DNA of 11,851 nucleotides from an uncultured Sutterella sp. (GCA_905206345.1 CAJLGW010000061.1:1-11851), one strand, 5' to 3'. Positions 1 through 7,278 are shown, counted from the first letter of the stretch. The notes: generated by a model from the letters alone, not told the origin. A program made the numbers and translations.

Positions 1-28
1 CTCTGACTTTGTCAACTTATTTATCAAT

Positions 29-56
29 TTCACACGTTTTCGTGATGAACCTTTTT
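29..56 (+). terminator. Weak terminator-like hairpin upstream of the first gene
   Basis: TTCACACG (29-36) can pair with CGTG-A-TGAA (41-49) across a TTTT loop with one bulged A, and five T follow at 52-56 after CC. It could end transcription of a gene lying to the left of the window. The stem is mostly A/T at its base and the T-run is short, so this is a weak call. The rest of 1-130 holds no gene and no promoter that I can support. Confidence 0.25.
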
Positions 57-130
57 CCCAATCGACCCCCCCCGTCTCGCTTTGGGCTAAAATTAAGAGT
101 TTGTGAATATTTTTTATTGTTGAGACCTCC

Positions 131-805
131 ATGCCACTCGTGATTGACAGCAAAGAAGGCAGTTTTCGACTCAATTACCTCTTCAATCGCATTGAACGTA
201 GTTTGGATAACCGCGAAAACTGGCACATCTTCTATCAAGATGAAACCGATCCTTTGGGCACCCTTTTTGGATTGACGGTGCACCGTGAGAAGCTCTATGT
301 CGTAACGAGCTCGGGCGTTTACGCCTCTGACTTAAATGAGCCCTCTTTTGAGCGAGCCTGCCCGCAACGTAAGGGCGAGGACTACGTGGACATTGAGAGC
401 TTTGGCAATATGCTTTACGCCTGCACCAATAAAGGCATCTATCAAGCGGCATCCGGCGCTCGTTGGCGTCTGAAATACGACGGCACCACCTGCGGTCACT
501 TCTTCTCACTTTTAACGTTTAATGGCGCTCTTTTAACGGCTTGTGAAAAAGGCATTTACGTTGCCTCTCAAGAAGGTCGTTTCTGGCACCCTCGCTATAC
601 AGGCAAAGACTTTGGAATGTTTGTAGCCATCGACGCACGTGACGGCGTTTTGTATGCGCAAACCAATAAAGGCTTTTGCGTGAGTCACGATAATGGTCAA
701 CACTGGGAAACGCACCCGCGCCTGATGGGTCCCTGGACAAACGCCATGGGTGGCTCCATGATTTTTGAGCCACGCACGCCTAAAAAGCGCCCTTATAACG
801 ATTAA
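131..805 (+). CDS. Beta-propeller-like repeat protein with an Asp-box, function unknown
   Basis: A 224-residue protein that I cannot assign to a named family. It has no signal peptide or membrane segment, so it is probably cytoplasmic. Four similar units of the form 'hydrophobic strand - LY/LL - x-TNKGIY-like turn' occur near residues 46-65, 90-112, 126-152 and 165-193, as in blades of WD40/YVTN/BNR propellers. The last unit contains SHDNGQHW (185-192), which matches the Asp-box pattern S-x-D-x-G-x-x-W seen in sialidase-like and photosystem-assembly-factor-like propellers. Four repeats are few for a closed propeller, so the fold may be partial or may need oligomers. The start ATG at 131 follows a weak GAG six bases upstream. 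It sits 36 bases ahead of rph with no terminator between, so it probably heads the rph-rdgB-hemW operon. The reading frame is well supported; the function is not. Confidence 0.8.
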   Translation: MPLVIDSKEGSFRLNYLFNRIERSLDNRENWHIFYQDETDPLGTLFGLTVHREKLYVVTSSGVYASDLNEPSFERACPQRKGEDYVDIESFGNMLYACTNKGIYQAASGARWRLKYDGTTCGHFFSLLTFNGALLTACEKGIYVASQEGRFWHPRYTGKDFGMFVAIDARDGVLYAQTNKGFCVSHDNGQHWETHPRLMGPWTNAMGGSMIFEPRTPKKRPYND

Positions 806-841
806 TCACACCACATTGAATTTCATTTAAGAGGCAACACC

Positions 842-1561
842 ATGTTAGAACGCTCTTACGGTCGTCAAACGAACGAAATGCGCCCCGTGCGCATTACCAC
901 TCACTACACCAAGCACGCTGAAGGCTCTGTCTTGATTGAAGTGGGCGAAACGAAAGTAATTTGCACGGCGTCTGTCACTGAAGGTGTGCCTCGTTTTATG
1001 AAAGACAAAGCCGAAGGATGGGTGACGGCTGAATACGGTCTTTTGCCTCGTGCGACGCACACGCGTTGCGACCGCGAAGCTGCTAAGGGTAAGCAATCGG
1101 GTCGTACGCAAGAAATTCAACGCTTAATCGGCCGCTCTTTGCGTGCCATTGTTGACCGTACCAAGATGCCAGGCTTTACGATTCAATTGGACTGCGATGT
1201 GATTCAAGCCGATGGTGGCACGCGCTGCGCTTCTATTACGGGCGCTTGGGTGGCATTATCTTTGGCCGTTCAAACAATGTTAGAAAAAGGTCAAATTACC
1301 GAGTCTCCGATCAAAGGCCATGTTGCTGCAATCAGTGCCGGTATTTATGACGGCACGCCCGTGGTGGATTTGGATTACGTCGAAGACAGCCACTGCGGTA
1401 CCGACATGAATTTTGTGATGACCTCTGACGCACGTTTCGTTGAAATTCAAGGCACGGCAGAAGGTGAACCCTTTAGCCAAGAGGAAATGAACACCATGAC
1501 GCAATTGGCTAAAGACGCCATCATGCAACTCATTGACGCTCAACGCAAAGCTATCGCCTAA
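842..1561 (+). CDS. rph: Ribonuclease PH
   Basis: A phosphate-dependent 3'-to-5' exoribonuclease that trims tRNA precursors, releasing nucleoside diphosphates; the active enzyme is a hexameric ring in the cytoplasm. The 239-residue length is normal for the family. Recognisable conserved blocks are MRPVRIT near the N-terminus, HYTKHAEGSV (21-30), TKVICTASV (37-45), WVTAEYGLLPRATHTR (60-75), GRTQEIQRLIGRSLR (87-101) and DCDVIQADGGTR (117-128), the last carrying the phosphate-binding G-T-R. The start is supported by AAGAGG (829-834) seven bases upstream of ATG. It is followed after 15 bases by rdgB, a common pairing in proteobacteria. Unlike the frameshifted rph of E. coli K-12, the C-terminal part appears complete. 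Confidence 0.97.
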   Translation: MLERSYGRQTNEMRPVRITTHYTKHAEGSVLIEVGETKVICTASVTEGVPRFMKDKAEGWVTAEYGLLPRATHTRCDREAAKGKQSGRTQEIQRLIGRSLRAIVDRTKMPGFTIQLDCDVIQADGGTRCASITGAWVALSLAVQTMLEKGQITESPIKGHVAAISAGIYDGTPVVDLDYVEDSHCGTDMNFVMTSDARFVEIQGTAEGEPFSQEEMNTMTQLAKDAIMQLIDAQRKAIA

Positions 1562-1576
1562 AGGAAAAGAATCGCT

Positions 1577-2170
1577 ATGAAAATCGTTTTAGCCAGCAAC
1601 AATAAGGGCAAACTTCGCGAATTCAATCGCCTCCTTCAACCCTTAAACGTCGAAGTGCATCCGCAAGGCGAATTCAACGTACCGTCGGCTCCCGAACCCT
1701 ACGGTACATTCTTGGAAAACTGCTTAACAAAAGCCCGTCACGCCGCTCGCGAAACGGGATTGCCCGCTATTGCCGATGATTCCGGTATTTGTGTTGATGC
1801 ATTGGGGGGATTGCCTGGCGTTCTTTCTGCTCGCTTTGCAGGCGAGCCGTCAGACGATGCGAAAAACAACGCCCTTTTGATAGAAAAACTCAAAAACGAA
1901 ACAAACCGCAACGCTCACTACACGTGCGTTTTGGTGGCCGTGCGCCACCCTGACGATCCCGAGCCCATCGTTGCCGAAGGCCGTTGGTACGGTGAAGTCA
2001 TTGATGAGCCCAAGGGCGACGGCGGTTTCGGCTATGATCCCCATTTCTTCTTACCGAGCCATCAAAAAACGGCTGCGGAATTGTCCTTAGAAGATAAAAA
2101 CGCCATCAGCCATCGCGGTCTTGCCATGGTGAAATTGATTGAAGAGATGAAGCGTCGCTGGACTTTATGA
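1577..2170 (+). CDS. rdgB: XTP/dITP pyrophosphatase (Ham1/RdgB family)
   Basis: This enzyme hydrolyses non-canonical purine nucleoside triphosphates (dITP, XTP, ITP) to monophosphate and pyrophosphate, keeping deaminated purines out of DNA and RNA. Its 197 residues equal the usual bacterial length. Family motifs are the N-terminal substrate-binding SNNKGK (7-12), the T-F-x-E-N block (44-48), ADDSG (66-70) holding the catalytic Asp, the GDGGFGYDPHFF block after the middle of the protein, and the C-terminal SHRG. A purine-rich AAGGAAAAG lies just after the rph stop and can serve as ribosome binding site, although its spacing is slightly long. The stop overlaps the hemW start as ATGA (2167-2170), so translation of the two genes is probably coupled. 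Confidence 0.96.
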   Translation: MKIVLASNNKGKLREFNRLLQPLNVEVHPQGEFNVPSAPEPYGTFLENCLTKARHAARETGLPAIADDSGICVDALGGLPGVLSARFAGEPSDDAKNNALLIEKLKNETNRNAHYTCVLVAVRHPDDPEPIVAEGRWYGEVIDEPKGDGGFGYDPHFFLPSHQKTAAELSLEDKNAISHRGLAMVKLIEEMKRRWTL

Positions 2171-3318
2171 TTGCCAAAGACATTCCTCTTTCACTCTACG
2201 TTCATTGGCCGTGGTGCGTAAGAAAGTGCCCTTATTGCGACTTTAATTCGCATGCGCTGCCCACCTGTCAAAGCGAGGCGACAGTCGCTTACATGAAGGC
2301 CCTTGTTGCCGACATGAAAAGAAGTCTTACGCTCGTGGGGAAGCGCCCATTGCAAAGCATTTTCATCGGTGGCGGAACGCCGTCATTGATTGCTCCCACG
2401 GCGCTTGAGCATTTTTTAGACGAAGTTGCCAAGACGTATTCATTGGCCTCAGACATTGAAATCACGATGGAGGCCAATCCCGGCACGATTGATGCCGAGC
2501 ACTTTCACGCTTACCGTCAAGCCGGCATTAATCGCCTCTCCATGGGTGTGCAAAGTTTTAGCGATGAAAAACTCTCAGCACTGGGAAGAATTCACAATCG
2601 AAGTGATGCTTGGAAAGCGATTGAAATCGTCCACCAGAACTTCGATAACTTTAATTTAGATGTGATGTATGCCTTGCCCTCTCAAACGCTTCCTGAGCTC
2701 ATTTTTGACCTCACAGAGGCATTAAAAGCCAAGAGCACACATTTGTCCTTTTATCAACTCACGATTGAACCCAATACGGTCTTTGCCAAAAAGACACCCG
2801 AGAATTTACCCGACGACGATCTTTGCGCTCAAATGCAAGAAACCGTTGTGAGTACCCTTGAGGCTCATGGCTTTGAGCATTATGAAATTTCAGGTTATGC
2901 CAAGCCCGATCGTCGCTGTCGTCATAACCTCAATTACTGGCAGTTTGGCGACTACATCGCCTGTGGCGCCGGCGCTCACAGCAAAATCACAACGCAAGAC
3001 GGTCAAATCTTAAGAGAAGTTCGTTACAGCCAACCTGAGAGCTTCATCCGCCACGCATTAGATGACTCTGCCATTGCTCAAACACGCATCGTAGAGAAGG
3101 ATGAACAGGCCTTTGAATTCATGCTCAATGCCCTTCGACTCAAAGAAGGTGTTAGCATTGATACATTGTTACAAAGAACCGATCTGACATTAGAAGATAT
3201 TGCAGAGCCTTTGAAGAAAGCACAAAGCTTAAAACTGATGTCCGATCCGTTAGAGCGCATTGTTGCGACACCGACCGGTTGGAACTATCTCTCCGATCTT
3301 CAAGAGTTATTCCTTTAA
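2167..3318 (+). CDS. hemW: Radical SAM heme chaperone HemW (HemN-like)
   Basis: A HemN-like radical-SAM protein of 383 residues. The family binds a [4Fe-4S] cluster and heme and delivers heme to respiratory enzymes; such proteins were long mis-annotated as oxygen-independent coproporphyrinogen III oxidase. The cluster motif CVRKCPYC places Cys17, Cys21 and Cys24, followed by DFNSH as in E. coli HemW. The SAM-binding GGGTPS block, the MEANPGT block and the GVQSF motif follow in the expected order, and the later RHNLNYW and GAGAHS blocks mark the HemW C-terminal part. The length and the lack of the extra HemN N-terminal region argue for HemW rather than true HemN. The start overlaps the rdgB stop by four bases. 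The annotation as HemW is by family; heme transfer is not visible in sequence. Confidence 0.94.
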   Translation: MIAKDIPLSLYVHWPWCVRKCPYCDFNSHALPTCQSEATVAYMKALVADMKRSLTLVGKRPLQSIFIGGGTPSLIAPTALEHFLDEVAKTYSLASDIEITMEANPGTIDAEHFHAYRQAGINRLSMGVQSFSDEKLSALGRIHNRSDAWKAIEIVHQNFDNFNLDVMYALPSQTLPELIFDLTEALKAKSTHLSFYQLTIEPNTVFAKKTPENLPDDDLCAQMQETVVSTLEAHGFEHYEISGYAKPDRRCRHNLNYWQFGDYIACGAGAHSKITTQDGQILREVRYSQPESFIRHALDDSAIAQTRIVEKDEQAFEFMLNALRLKEGVSIDTLLQRTDLTLEDIAEPLKKAQSLKLMSDPLERIVATPTGWNYLSDLQELFL

Positions 3319-3358
3319 GCGGTCTCGCTCCAAGTGACTCAAAGGAATATAAGAATTA

Positions 3359-5017
3359 ATGCATTCCGTCATCCAATTACTCGGTGGCATTGCCCTTTTA
3401 CTTTGGGGCACTTACATGGTCAAAACCGGCATGTTGCGCACATTCGGTTTGGCCCTGCGTGATGTTCTGTCTCGTCAACTCAAAAACCGTTTTAAGGGCT
3501 TTTTTGCGGGCTTTTGTCTCTCGACTCTTTTGCAAAGTTCAACCGCTGCCACCCTTTTGGTTGCGGGTCTCCAATCCGAAGGTGTGGTGACAACGGCCAT
3601 TGGTTTGAGTGCCATCATGGGGGCAGACTTAGGGAGCGCTTTCGTTGCGCGTGTTTTGAGTTTTAATCTTTCTGCCTACGCCCCCTTTTTAATCATTGTC
3701 GGCGCCTTTTTGTTCTTTTATAAGACACCCCGCAAACGTATCGGACAATTTGGACGCGTTTTGATCGGTTTGGGCTTTGTGATGACGTCTCTCGCACAAA
3801 TCATTGCTTCCACCCAACCGCTTCGCAACAGCACGGAGTTTTTCCCCGTCTTTCAAATGTTTGCCGATATGCCTTTGCTTGCCATGCTCGCAGGTGGCTT
3901 ATTAGCGCTCGGGTGCTTTTCAAGCTTAGCCGCCGTGGTCATCACGCAAGGCCTTTTAACCGCCGGCGTGTTGCCCGCTTACACAGCGCTTTGGGCGGTT
4001 TTAGGTGCCAATATTGAAAATACGATTTTGGCTGTTATTACGACGCTTCCCGTGGGTTACGCCGGTCGACGTGGACCCACGGTCAATGGCATTTATCGTC
4101 TCTGCTACTCTTTCTTGGGTGCCATTTGCCTCACATTCATTCCCGCTTTATCAAACACTTTTGCGCAATTGCCCGACTCGGCCATTTATTTCCACTTGGC
4201 CTTTAACACCATTGGTGGATTGATTAGTTTGTGCCTTATTGCTCCCATGGCACAACTTGCTGAAAAAATCTTACCGACGCCCAAAGAACTCTCTGTAGTA
4301 CCAAAGGCCGCAAAAAATCTCTTTGTGAAAGAAAACTTTATTTCGCCTGCCGTTTCCCTTCGCATCACGCGAAAAGAAATCTGTCAAAGCATTCAAGAAG
4401 TGCAAGCGTTTTGGCATGAAATTGAGGATCTCTTAAGACGCAATCCGGAAGAAGGGCAAATTCTTCAGTTGCTTGATCGCGAAAGCTATATTCGTCAACA
4501 CTGCGAATCGGTGAGTCTATTTCTCTCACGCGTCATTCAAGAGCCTTTAAACCAAACTGAGGCGATTACTTGGCAAAACCTCAAGAGCATTAACGGTTCA
4601 ATGAAGATCACGTTATCGGTCATGGATCGTGTGATTGAAGTGCTTCGAGAACAAAAGTGCAGCAAAAATAAAGAATTTAGTCCCATTGGCCTTAAGGAAC
4701 TTCTGGCATATCACGAACGTGTCACAAAGTGCTTAAGCATTTTGCGTGTCATTATCGAAACCGAAAACGAAGGGCAACGTACTGACTTGGTCAAACTCTT
4801 AAAAGAAGAACGCAATAATGCGTTAAAGGGTGGTTTGGCCTTGACACAAACGCACATGGAGCGTGTTGCCATCGGTATCACCAGCGCCATTGAAACGAGC
4901 GCCCTTCACCTTGAATTGCAATCCTTATTCAACCGCCTCTGCGGCACGATCTACAGTGCTGTGAGCACGGAAATGGATGTCACGGACATGGCGAGTTACC
5001 TCGCCAAGAAGAAATAA
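3359..5017 (+). CDS. Na/Pi cotransporter family protein with PhoU-like C-terminal part
   Basis: A 552-residue inner-membrane protein of the Na+/phosphate cotransporter family (NptA/YjbB type). About eight to ten hydrophobic segments fill residues 1-305, in two inverted-repeat halves. The first half carries the signature LLQSSTAAT (57-65). The matching place in the second half reads GCFSSLAAV (185-193), with Phe187 where Gln is usual. GANIENT (216-222) and HLAFN (279-283) are recognisable second-half landmarks. Residues about 320-552 are hydrophilic, helix-rich and resemble the PhoU-like domain often fused to these transporters, probably cytoplasmic. Family members move phosphate with sodium, often as exporters in bacteria; the substrate here is inferred. 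It starts 40 bases after hemW, with AAAGGAA upstream at a long spacing, so it may be read from the same transcript. The stop codon (5015-5017) abuts the tRNA-Pro terminator on the other strand. Confidence 0.88.
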   Translation: MHSVIQLLGGIALLLWGTYMVKTGMLRTFGLALRDVLSRQLKNRFKGFFAGFCLSTLLQSSTAATLLVAGLQSEGVVTTAIGLSAIMGADLGSAFVARVLSFNLSAYAPFLIIVGAFLFFYKTPRKRIGQFGRVLIGLGFVMTSLAQIIASTQPLRNSTEFFPVFQMFADMPLLAMLAGGLLALGCFSSLAAVVITQGLLTAGVLPAYTALWAVLGANIENTILAVITTLPVGYAGRRGPTVNGIYRLCYSFLGAICLTFIPALSNTFAQLPDSAIYFHLAFNTIGGLISLCLIAPMAQLAEKILPTPKELSVVPKAAKNLFVKENFISPAVSLRITRKEICQSIQEVQAFWHEIEDLLRRNPEEGQILQLLDRESYIRQHCESVSLFLSRVIQEPLNQTEAITWQNLKSINGSMKITLSVMDRVIEVLREQKCSKNKEFSPIGLKELLAYHERVTKCLSILRVIIETENEGQRTDLVKLLKEERNNALKGGLALTQTHMERVAIGITSAIETSALHLELQSLFNRLCGTIYSAVSTEMDVTDMASYLAKKK

Positions 5018-5042
5018 AAAAAGAGACCAGACAACTGATCTC
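5016..5042 (-). terminator. Rho-independent terminator of tRNA-Pro
   Basis: On the minus strand GAGATCAG (5042-5035) pairs with CTGGTCTC (5030-5023) around a TTGT loop, giving eight pairs including one G-T wobble, and is followed by seven T (5022-5016). It begins 13 bases after the encoded CCA of tRNA-Pro. Its T-run touches the stop codon of the convergent transporter gene, so the stem may slow transcripts from both sides, although the plus-strand side has only a short T-tract. Confidence 0.8.
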
Positions 5043-5055
5043 CATTTTGAACTGA

Positions 5056-5133
<78 letters not shown>

Positions 5134-5147
5134 CATCAAGGATGAGA

Positions 5148-5176
5148 ATATTACACGAAAGTTTTTTTATTTTCAA
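5148..5176 (-). promoter_or_regulatory. Promoter of tRNA-Pro
   Basis: On the minus strand TTGAAA (5176-5171) is separated by exactly 17 bases from TAATAT (5153-5148). The first box matches the sigma-70 -35 consensus at five of six positions and the second matches the -10 consensus at four of six. A start near 5141 would leave a leader of about nine bases before the mature tRNA at 5132. The promoter lies between the lipoprotein stop codon and the tRNA, so the tRNA can be expressed independently of upstream transcripts. Confidence 0.6.
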
Positions 5177-5185
5177 TCTATTTAA

Positions 5186-5581
5186 CTACTCTTCTAAATA
5201 TTTAAACACAACATATTCATCTCTAACTTCTGTATCCGTAATAATCATATTTCCAATCCAATAGGAATCTCCCCTACTAGATCTTCTAGAAGTATGAATC
5301 ACTCCATTTCCAGAAACTTCTCTTACTTTTTGGACTATTAAACGTTTTAGAGCAGAAGCTTCACCTATATCGTCAGTGAATTCCCCATCTATATAGCCAA
5401 TAATCTTAAACGGATGTGAGGGGGCTCCTTTAACCCAAATTTCTACCCCATCTACCGTATCACAAGCACCTCCATCCCCTTTAAATACTTGGGTTTCTCC
5501 TACAAATGATCGATATTCAATATTCGCAGTACAACCCATTAAAATCGCTGTACACAAAGAAAGTATTACCAATATCTTCAT
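5186..5581 (-). CDS. Small putative lipoprotein, function unknown
   Basis: A 131-residue protein starting MKILVILSL, with a type II signal peptide: Lys2, a hydrophobic stretch and the lipobox L-M-G-C ending at Cys17, so it is probably lipid-anchored in the envelope. The mature part is acidic and contains a segment 'KGAPSHPFKIIGYI' followed by a helix 'ALKRLIVQKVREVSGNGVI'. This layout resembles small envelope lipoproteins with an 'xP-x-x-P(Y/F)-x-x-IG-x-I ... A-x-x-GA-x-A-V-I' pattern, but I do not recognise a named family. A longer frame from GTG at 5593 adds four residues; the ATG at 5581 is preferred because GGAG lies six bases ahead of it. The gene is far richer in A+T than its neighbours and stands alone between the merR terminator and the tRNA-Pro promoter, which suggests later insertion. 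No clear promoter or terminator of its own is visible. Confidence 0.75.
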   Translation of the reverse strand: MKILVILSLCTAILMGCTANIEYRSFVGETQVFKGDGGACDTVDGVEIWVKGAPSHPFKIIGYIDGEFTDDIGEASALKRLIVQKVREVSGNGVIHTSRRSSRGDSYWIGNMIITDTEVRDEYVVFKYLEE

Positions 5582-5587
5582 AAATAA

Positions 5588-5591
5588 CTCC
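5588..5591 (-). promoter_or_regulatory. Ribosome binding site that decides the lipoprotein start
   Basis: GGAG on the minus strand lies six bases before the ATG at 5581-5579. The alternative GTG start at 5593 overlaps this GGAG and has no Shine-Dalgarno sequence of its own, so translation most likely begins at the ATG. Confidence 0.65.
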
Positions 5592-5629
5592 ACTAAACTT
5601 AATTAAAGCTCATTGCTGACCAAATATTT

Positions 5630-5680
5630 CTTACTCTACTCCAAGTCCTTACTCGTTGATAAATATGGGAGAAGAGTAAG
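5630..5680. repeat. Imperfect 13-base inverted repeat between the lipoprotein gene and the merR terminator
   Basis: CTTACTCTACTCC (5630-5642) and GGAGAAGAGTAAG (5668-5680) are inverse complements at 12 of 13 positions, with a 25-base spacer. On the plus strand the right arm is followed by T-rich DNA (TCTTTCTTTTC). It lies upstream of the lipoprotein gene, so it could be a structured leader, a regulator site, or the worn end of something inserted. No protein reading of this stretch is convincing. Confidence 0.55.
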
Positions 5681-5704
5681 TCTTTCTTTTCAATTTTTAT
5701 TGAT

Positions 5705-5739
5705 AAAAACAAAAAGAGGACTGACTTTCACCAATCCTC
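5705..5739 (-). terminator. Rho-independent terminator of the pheST-ihfA-merR block
   Basis: On the minus strand GAGGATTGGT (5739-5730) pairs with GTCAGTCCTC-type bases (5725-5716) around a GAAA tetraloop, including three G-T pairs, and is followed by TTTTTGTTTTT (5715-5705). It lies 26 bases after the merR stop. A second small palindrome, AAACGC-TAG-GCGTTT (5749-5763), sits directly between the stop codon and this stem and has no T-run. Confidence 0.8.
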
Positions 5740-5764
5740 CCTTTTCTCAAACGCTAGGCGTTTC

Positions 5765-6895
5765 TTACTTCTTACCCCAAAGGAATGGAGCAATATGCGT
5801 CAACGAATTTTGTTGCGACTTCGGCACTTTCATGCCAATCGTAAACGCTTGACGTTGACCCGGCAGAGGCGGCACGACCAAACGTGACGTATCGACTTTG
5901 CGCTCTTCGGTCTTGGTCTCAACTTTGGGGGCTTCTTGAGAAGCAACCGTCTCCGTCACGGACTCTTCCTTAACCTTGGCCACGGAAGACACCGGAGCAT
6001 TTCCCGTTAAAAATTCATCCACCGAAGATTCGGTTTTAGGTTCCACATCAACGGGTTGCGGCGCAAACACCGGTTCTTCAACCTCTTCTTCGATTTCTTC
6101 AATAACGGGCTCGGTTTCAATAGCGGGCAAGGGCTCAGGCTCGGCCACCACCTCTTCTTTAACTTCGACAGGGGCCTTCGAGGGCGTCATGTTGCCAATC
6201 TTCGGACTCAAAGTTAAGAAGTTTTCGCTATCGGCACCAAAGGCACCCAAGTCATAGGAATGAGGGGCAATCAACTCTTCCGTCTCTTGGCTCTTTTCTT
6301 CGATACGAGCCGTCTCTTCGGCCTTTAATTGCTCCTCTTGAGCAATCAAAGTCGCAAGATCTTCAGAGACGAGAGAAAAATTTGAGACTACTTCCTCATT
6401 AAAGGCTTGCATGTCCGTCTTCTGAGAGGGAACATCGCCAGAAGCCGTCAAAAGCGCACGAATCGCACGCAACTCATCCAAAATGGGAGACATGTCCATT
6501 TGAACAACCGTCTCTTTCTCTTCGATCACGGGCAAGGGAGCCGGAATCTTCTCATCCAAAATCTCTCTTGCTTTGTCTTGAACTTGCAGTTCATGAATCT
6601 TGTTGCGAGCGCCCAAAATCGTGTAGTGTTCTTCGTACAACAAATGTTGAATTGTACGAATCAATGACACGTCTTCAGAGCTGTAGTAACGGCGGTTGCC
6701 ACGCTTGGTCGGACGCAATTGAGGGAATTCTTGTTCCCAGAAACGCAAGACCGACGGGTTCACGCCGATTAACTTCGCAACGTCTCCAATGGGCAAAAAA
6801 CTCCCCAGAAGCTCCTCTTCAGGCGCTTCGAGTTCGGTGAGCTCAAATGAAGTCGGCTCGCTTTCGAGCATGCGAACAGGTTCTTCAGAAGCCAT
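5765..6895 (-). CDS. MerR-family regulator with long acidic C-terminal extension
   Basis: A 376-residue protein. Residues about 33-102 form a MerR-type winged helix-turn-helix: FLPIGDVAKLIGVNPSVLRFWE, then the wing KRGNRRYY (64-71) and SSEDVSLIRTI. This part resembles the small MerR regulator normally found after ihfA in betaproteobacteria. The rest is unusual. Residues 103-210 look helical and charged, residues 240-335 are a Glu/Val/Pro-rich low-complexity tract, and the last 40 residues form a basic, less degenerate tail (VVPPLPGQRQAF ... HIAPFLWGKK). The N-terminal 31 residues are also acidic. No Cys-based metal site of classic MerR sensors is visible. The start is firm: AGGAGG (6907-6902) lies six bases before ATG. 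It begins 17 bases after the ihfA stop, so it is probably co-transcribed with ihfA. Its target and signal are unknown. Confidence 0.9.
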   Translation of the reverse strand: MASEEPVRMLESEPTSFELTELEAPEEELLGSFLPIGDVAKLIGVNPSVLRFWEQEFPQLRPTKRGNRRYYSSEDVSLIRTIQHLLYEEHYTILGARNKIHELQVQDKAREILDEKIPAPLPVIEEKETVVQMDMSPILDELRAIRALLTASGDVPSQKTDMQAFNEEVVSNFSLVSEDLATLIAQEEQLKAEETARIEEKSQETEELIAPHSYDLGAFGADSENFLTLSPKIGNMTPSKAPVEVKEEVVAEPEPLPAIETEPVIEEIEEEVEEPVFAPQPVDVEPKTESSVDEFLTGNAPVSSVAKVKEESVTETVASQEAPKVETKTEERKVDTSRLVVPPLPGQRQAFTIGMKVPKSQQNSLTHIAPFLWGKK

Positions 6896-6912
6896 CTTTT
6901 GCCTCCTGACGT

Positions 6913-7239
6913 TTAAATTTCAGCTTCGTCTTTCAAAGAAGGATGGGTCTTAGCGACCGCTTCCTTTAACTTTTGGCTAGCGTGGAACGTCACCACGCGA
7001 CGAGCCGTAATAGCAATTTCTTCACCCGTCTTGGGGTTACGACCCGGACGTTGTGACTTATCACGCAATTGGAAGTTACCGAAACCAGAAAGCTTCACGG
7101 TGCGACCGCTTTCCAATGCCACACGGATTTCATCAAAGAATGCATCCACCATCAATTTGGCTTCACGCTTGTTCATACCCTGGCGAATAAAAAGCATTTC
7201 GACCAAGTCGGCCTTCGTCATCGTTTTTGTATTATCCAT
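6913..7239 (-). CDS. ihfA: Integration host factor subunit alpha
   Basis: A 108-residue HU/IHF-family DNA-bending protein, the alpha partner of the IHF heterodimer that makes sharp bends at specific sites for recombination, replication and transcription. The conserved core is complete: the helical dimerisation part TKADLVEML ... REAKLMVDAFFDEIR, then VKLSGFGNFQLRDK (48-61), and the DNA-contacting arm RPGRNPKTGE (64-73), with Pro69 matching the intercalating proline of E. coli IhfA. ITARRVVTF (77-85) and SQKLK close the fold. The first six residues (MDNTKT) are extra compared with E. coli; Met7 is a possible alternative start, but GAGAGA upstream fits the ATG at 7239. The order pheT-ihfA-merR is conserved in related bacteria. 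Confidence 0.96.
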   Translation of the reverse strand: MDNTKTMTKADLVEMLFIRQGMNKREAKLMVDAFFDEIRVALESGRTVKLSGFGNFQLRDKSQRPGRNPKTGEEIAITARRVVTFHASQKLKEAVAKTHPSLKDEAEI

Positions 7240-7278
7240 CTCGATCTCTCTCGATTTAGCGATTTCAATGATTGTTCG

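Noticed and set aside
17..283. 88-codon minus-strand frame at the left edge
   Set aside because: It mostly lies antisense to the first gene and shows no family resemblance or start signal.
5749..5763. Palindrome AAACGC-TAG-GCGTTT after merR as a terminator
   Set aside because: No T-run follows on either strand; the stem at 5716-5739 with a long T-run is the better terminator.
5613..5852. 79-codon plus-strand frame overlapping the merR end
   Set aside because: It begins with TTG without a Shine-Dalgarno sequence and runs through the merR terminator and the merR 3' end.
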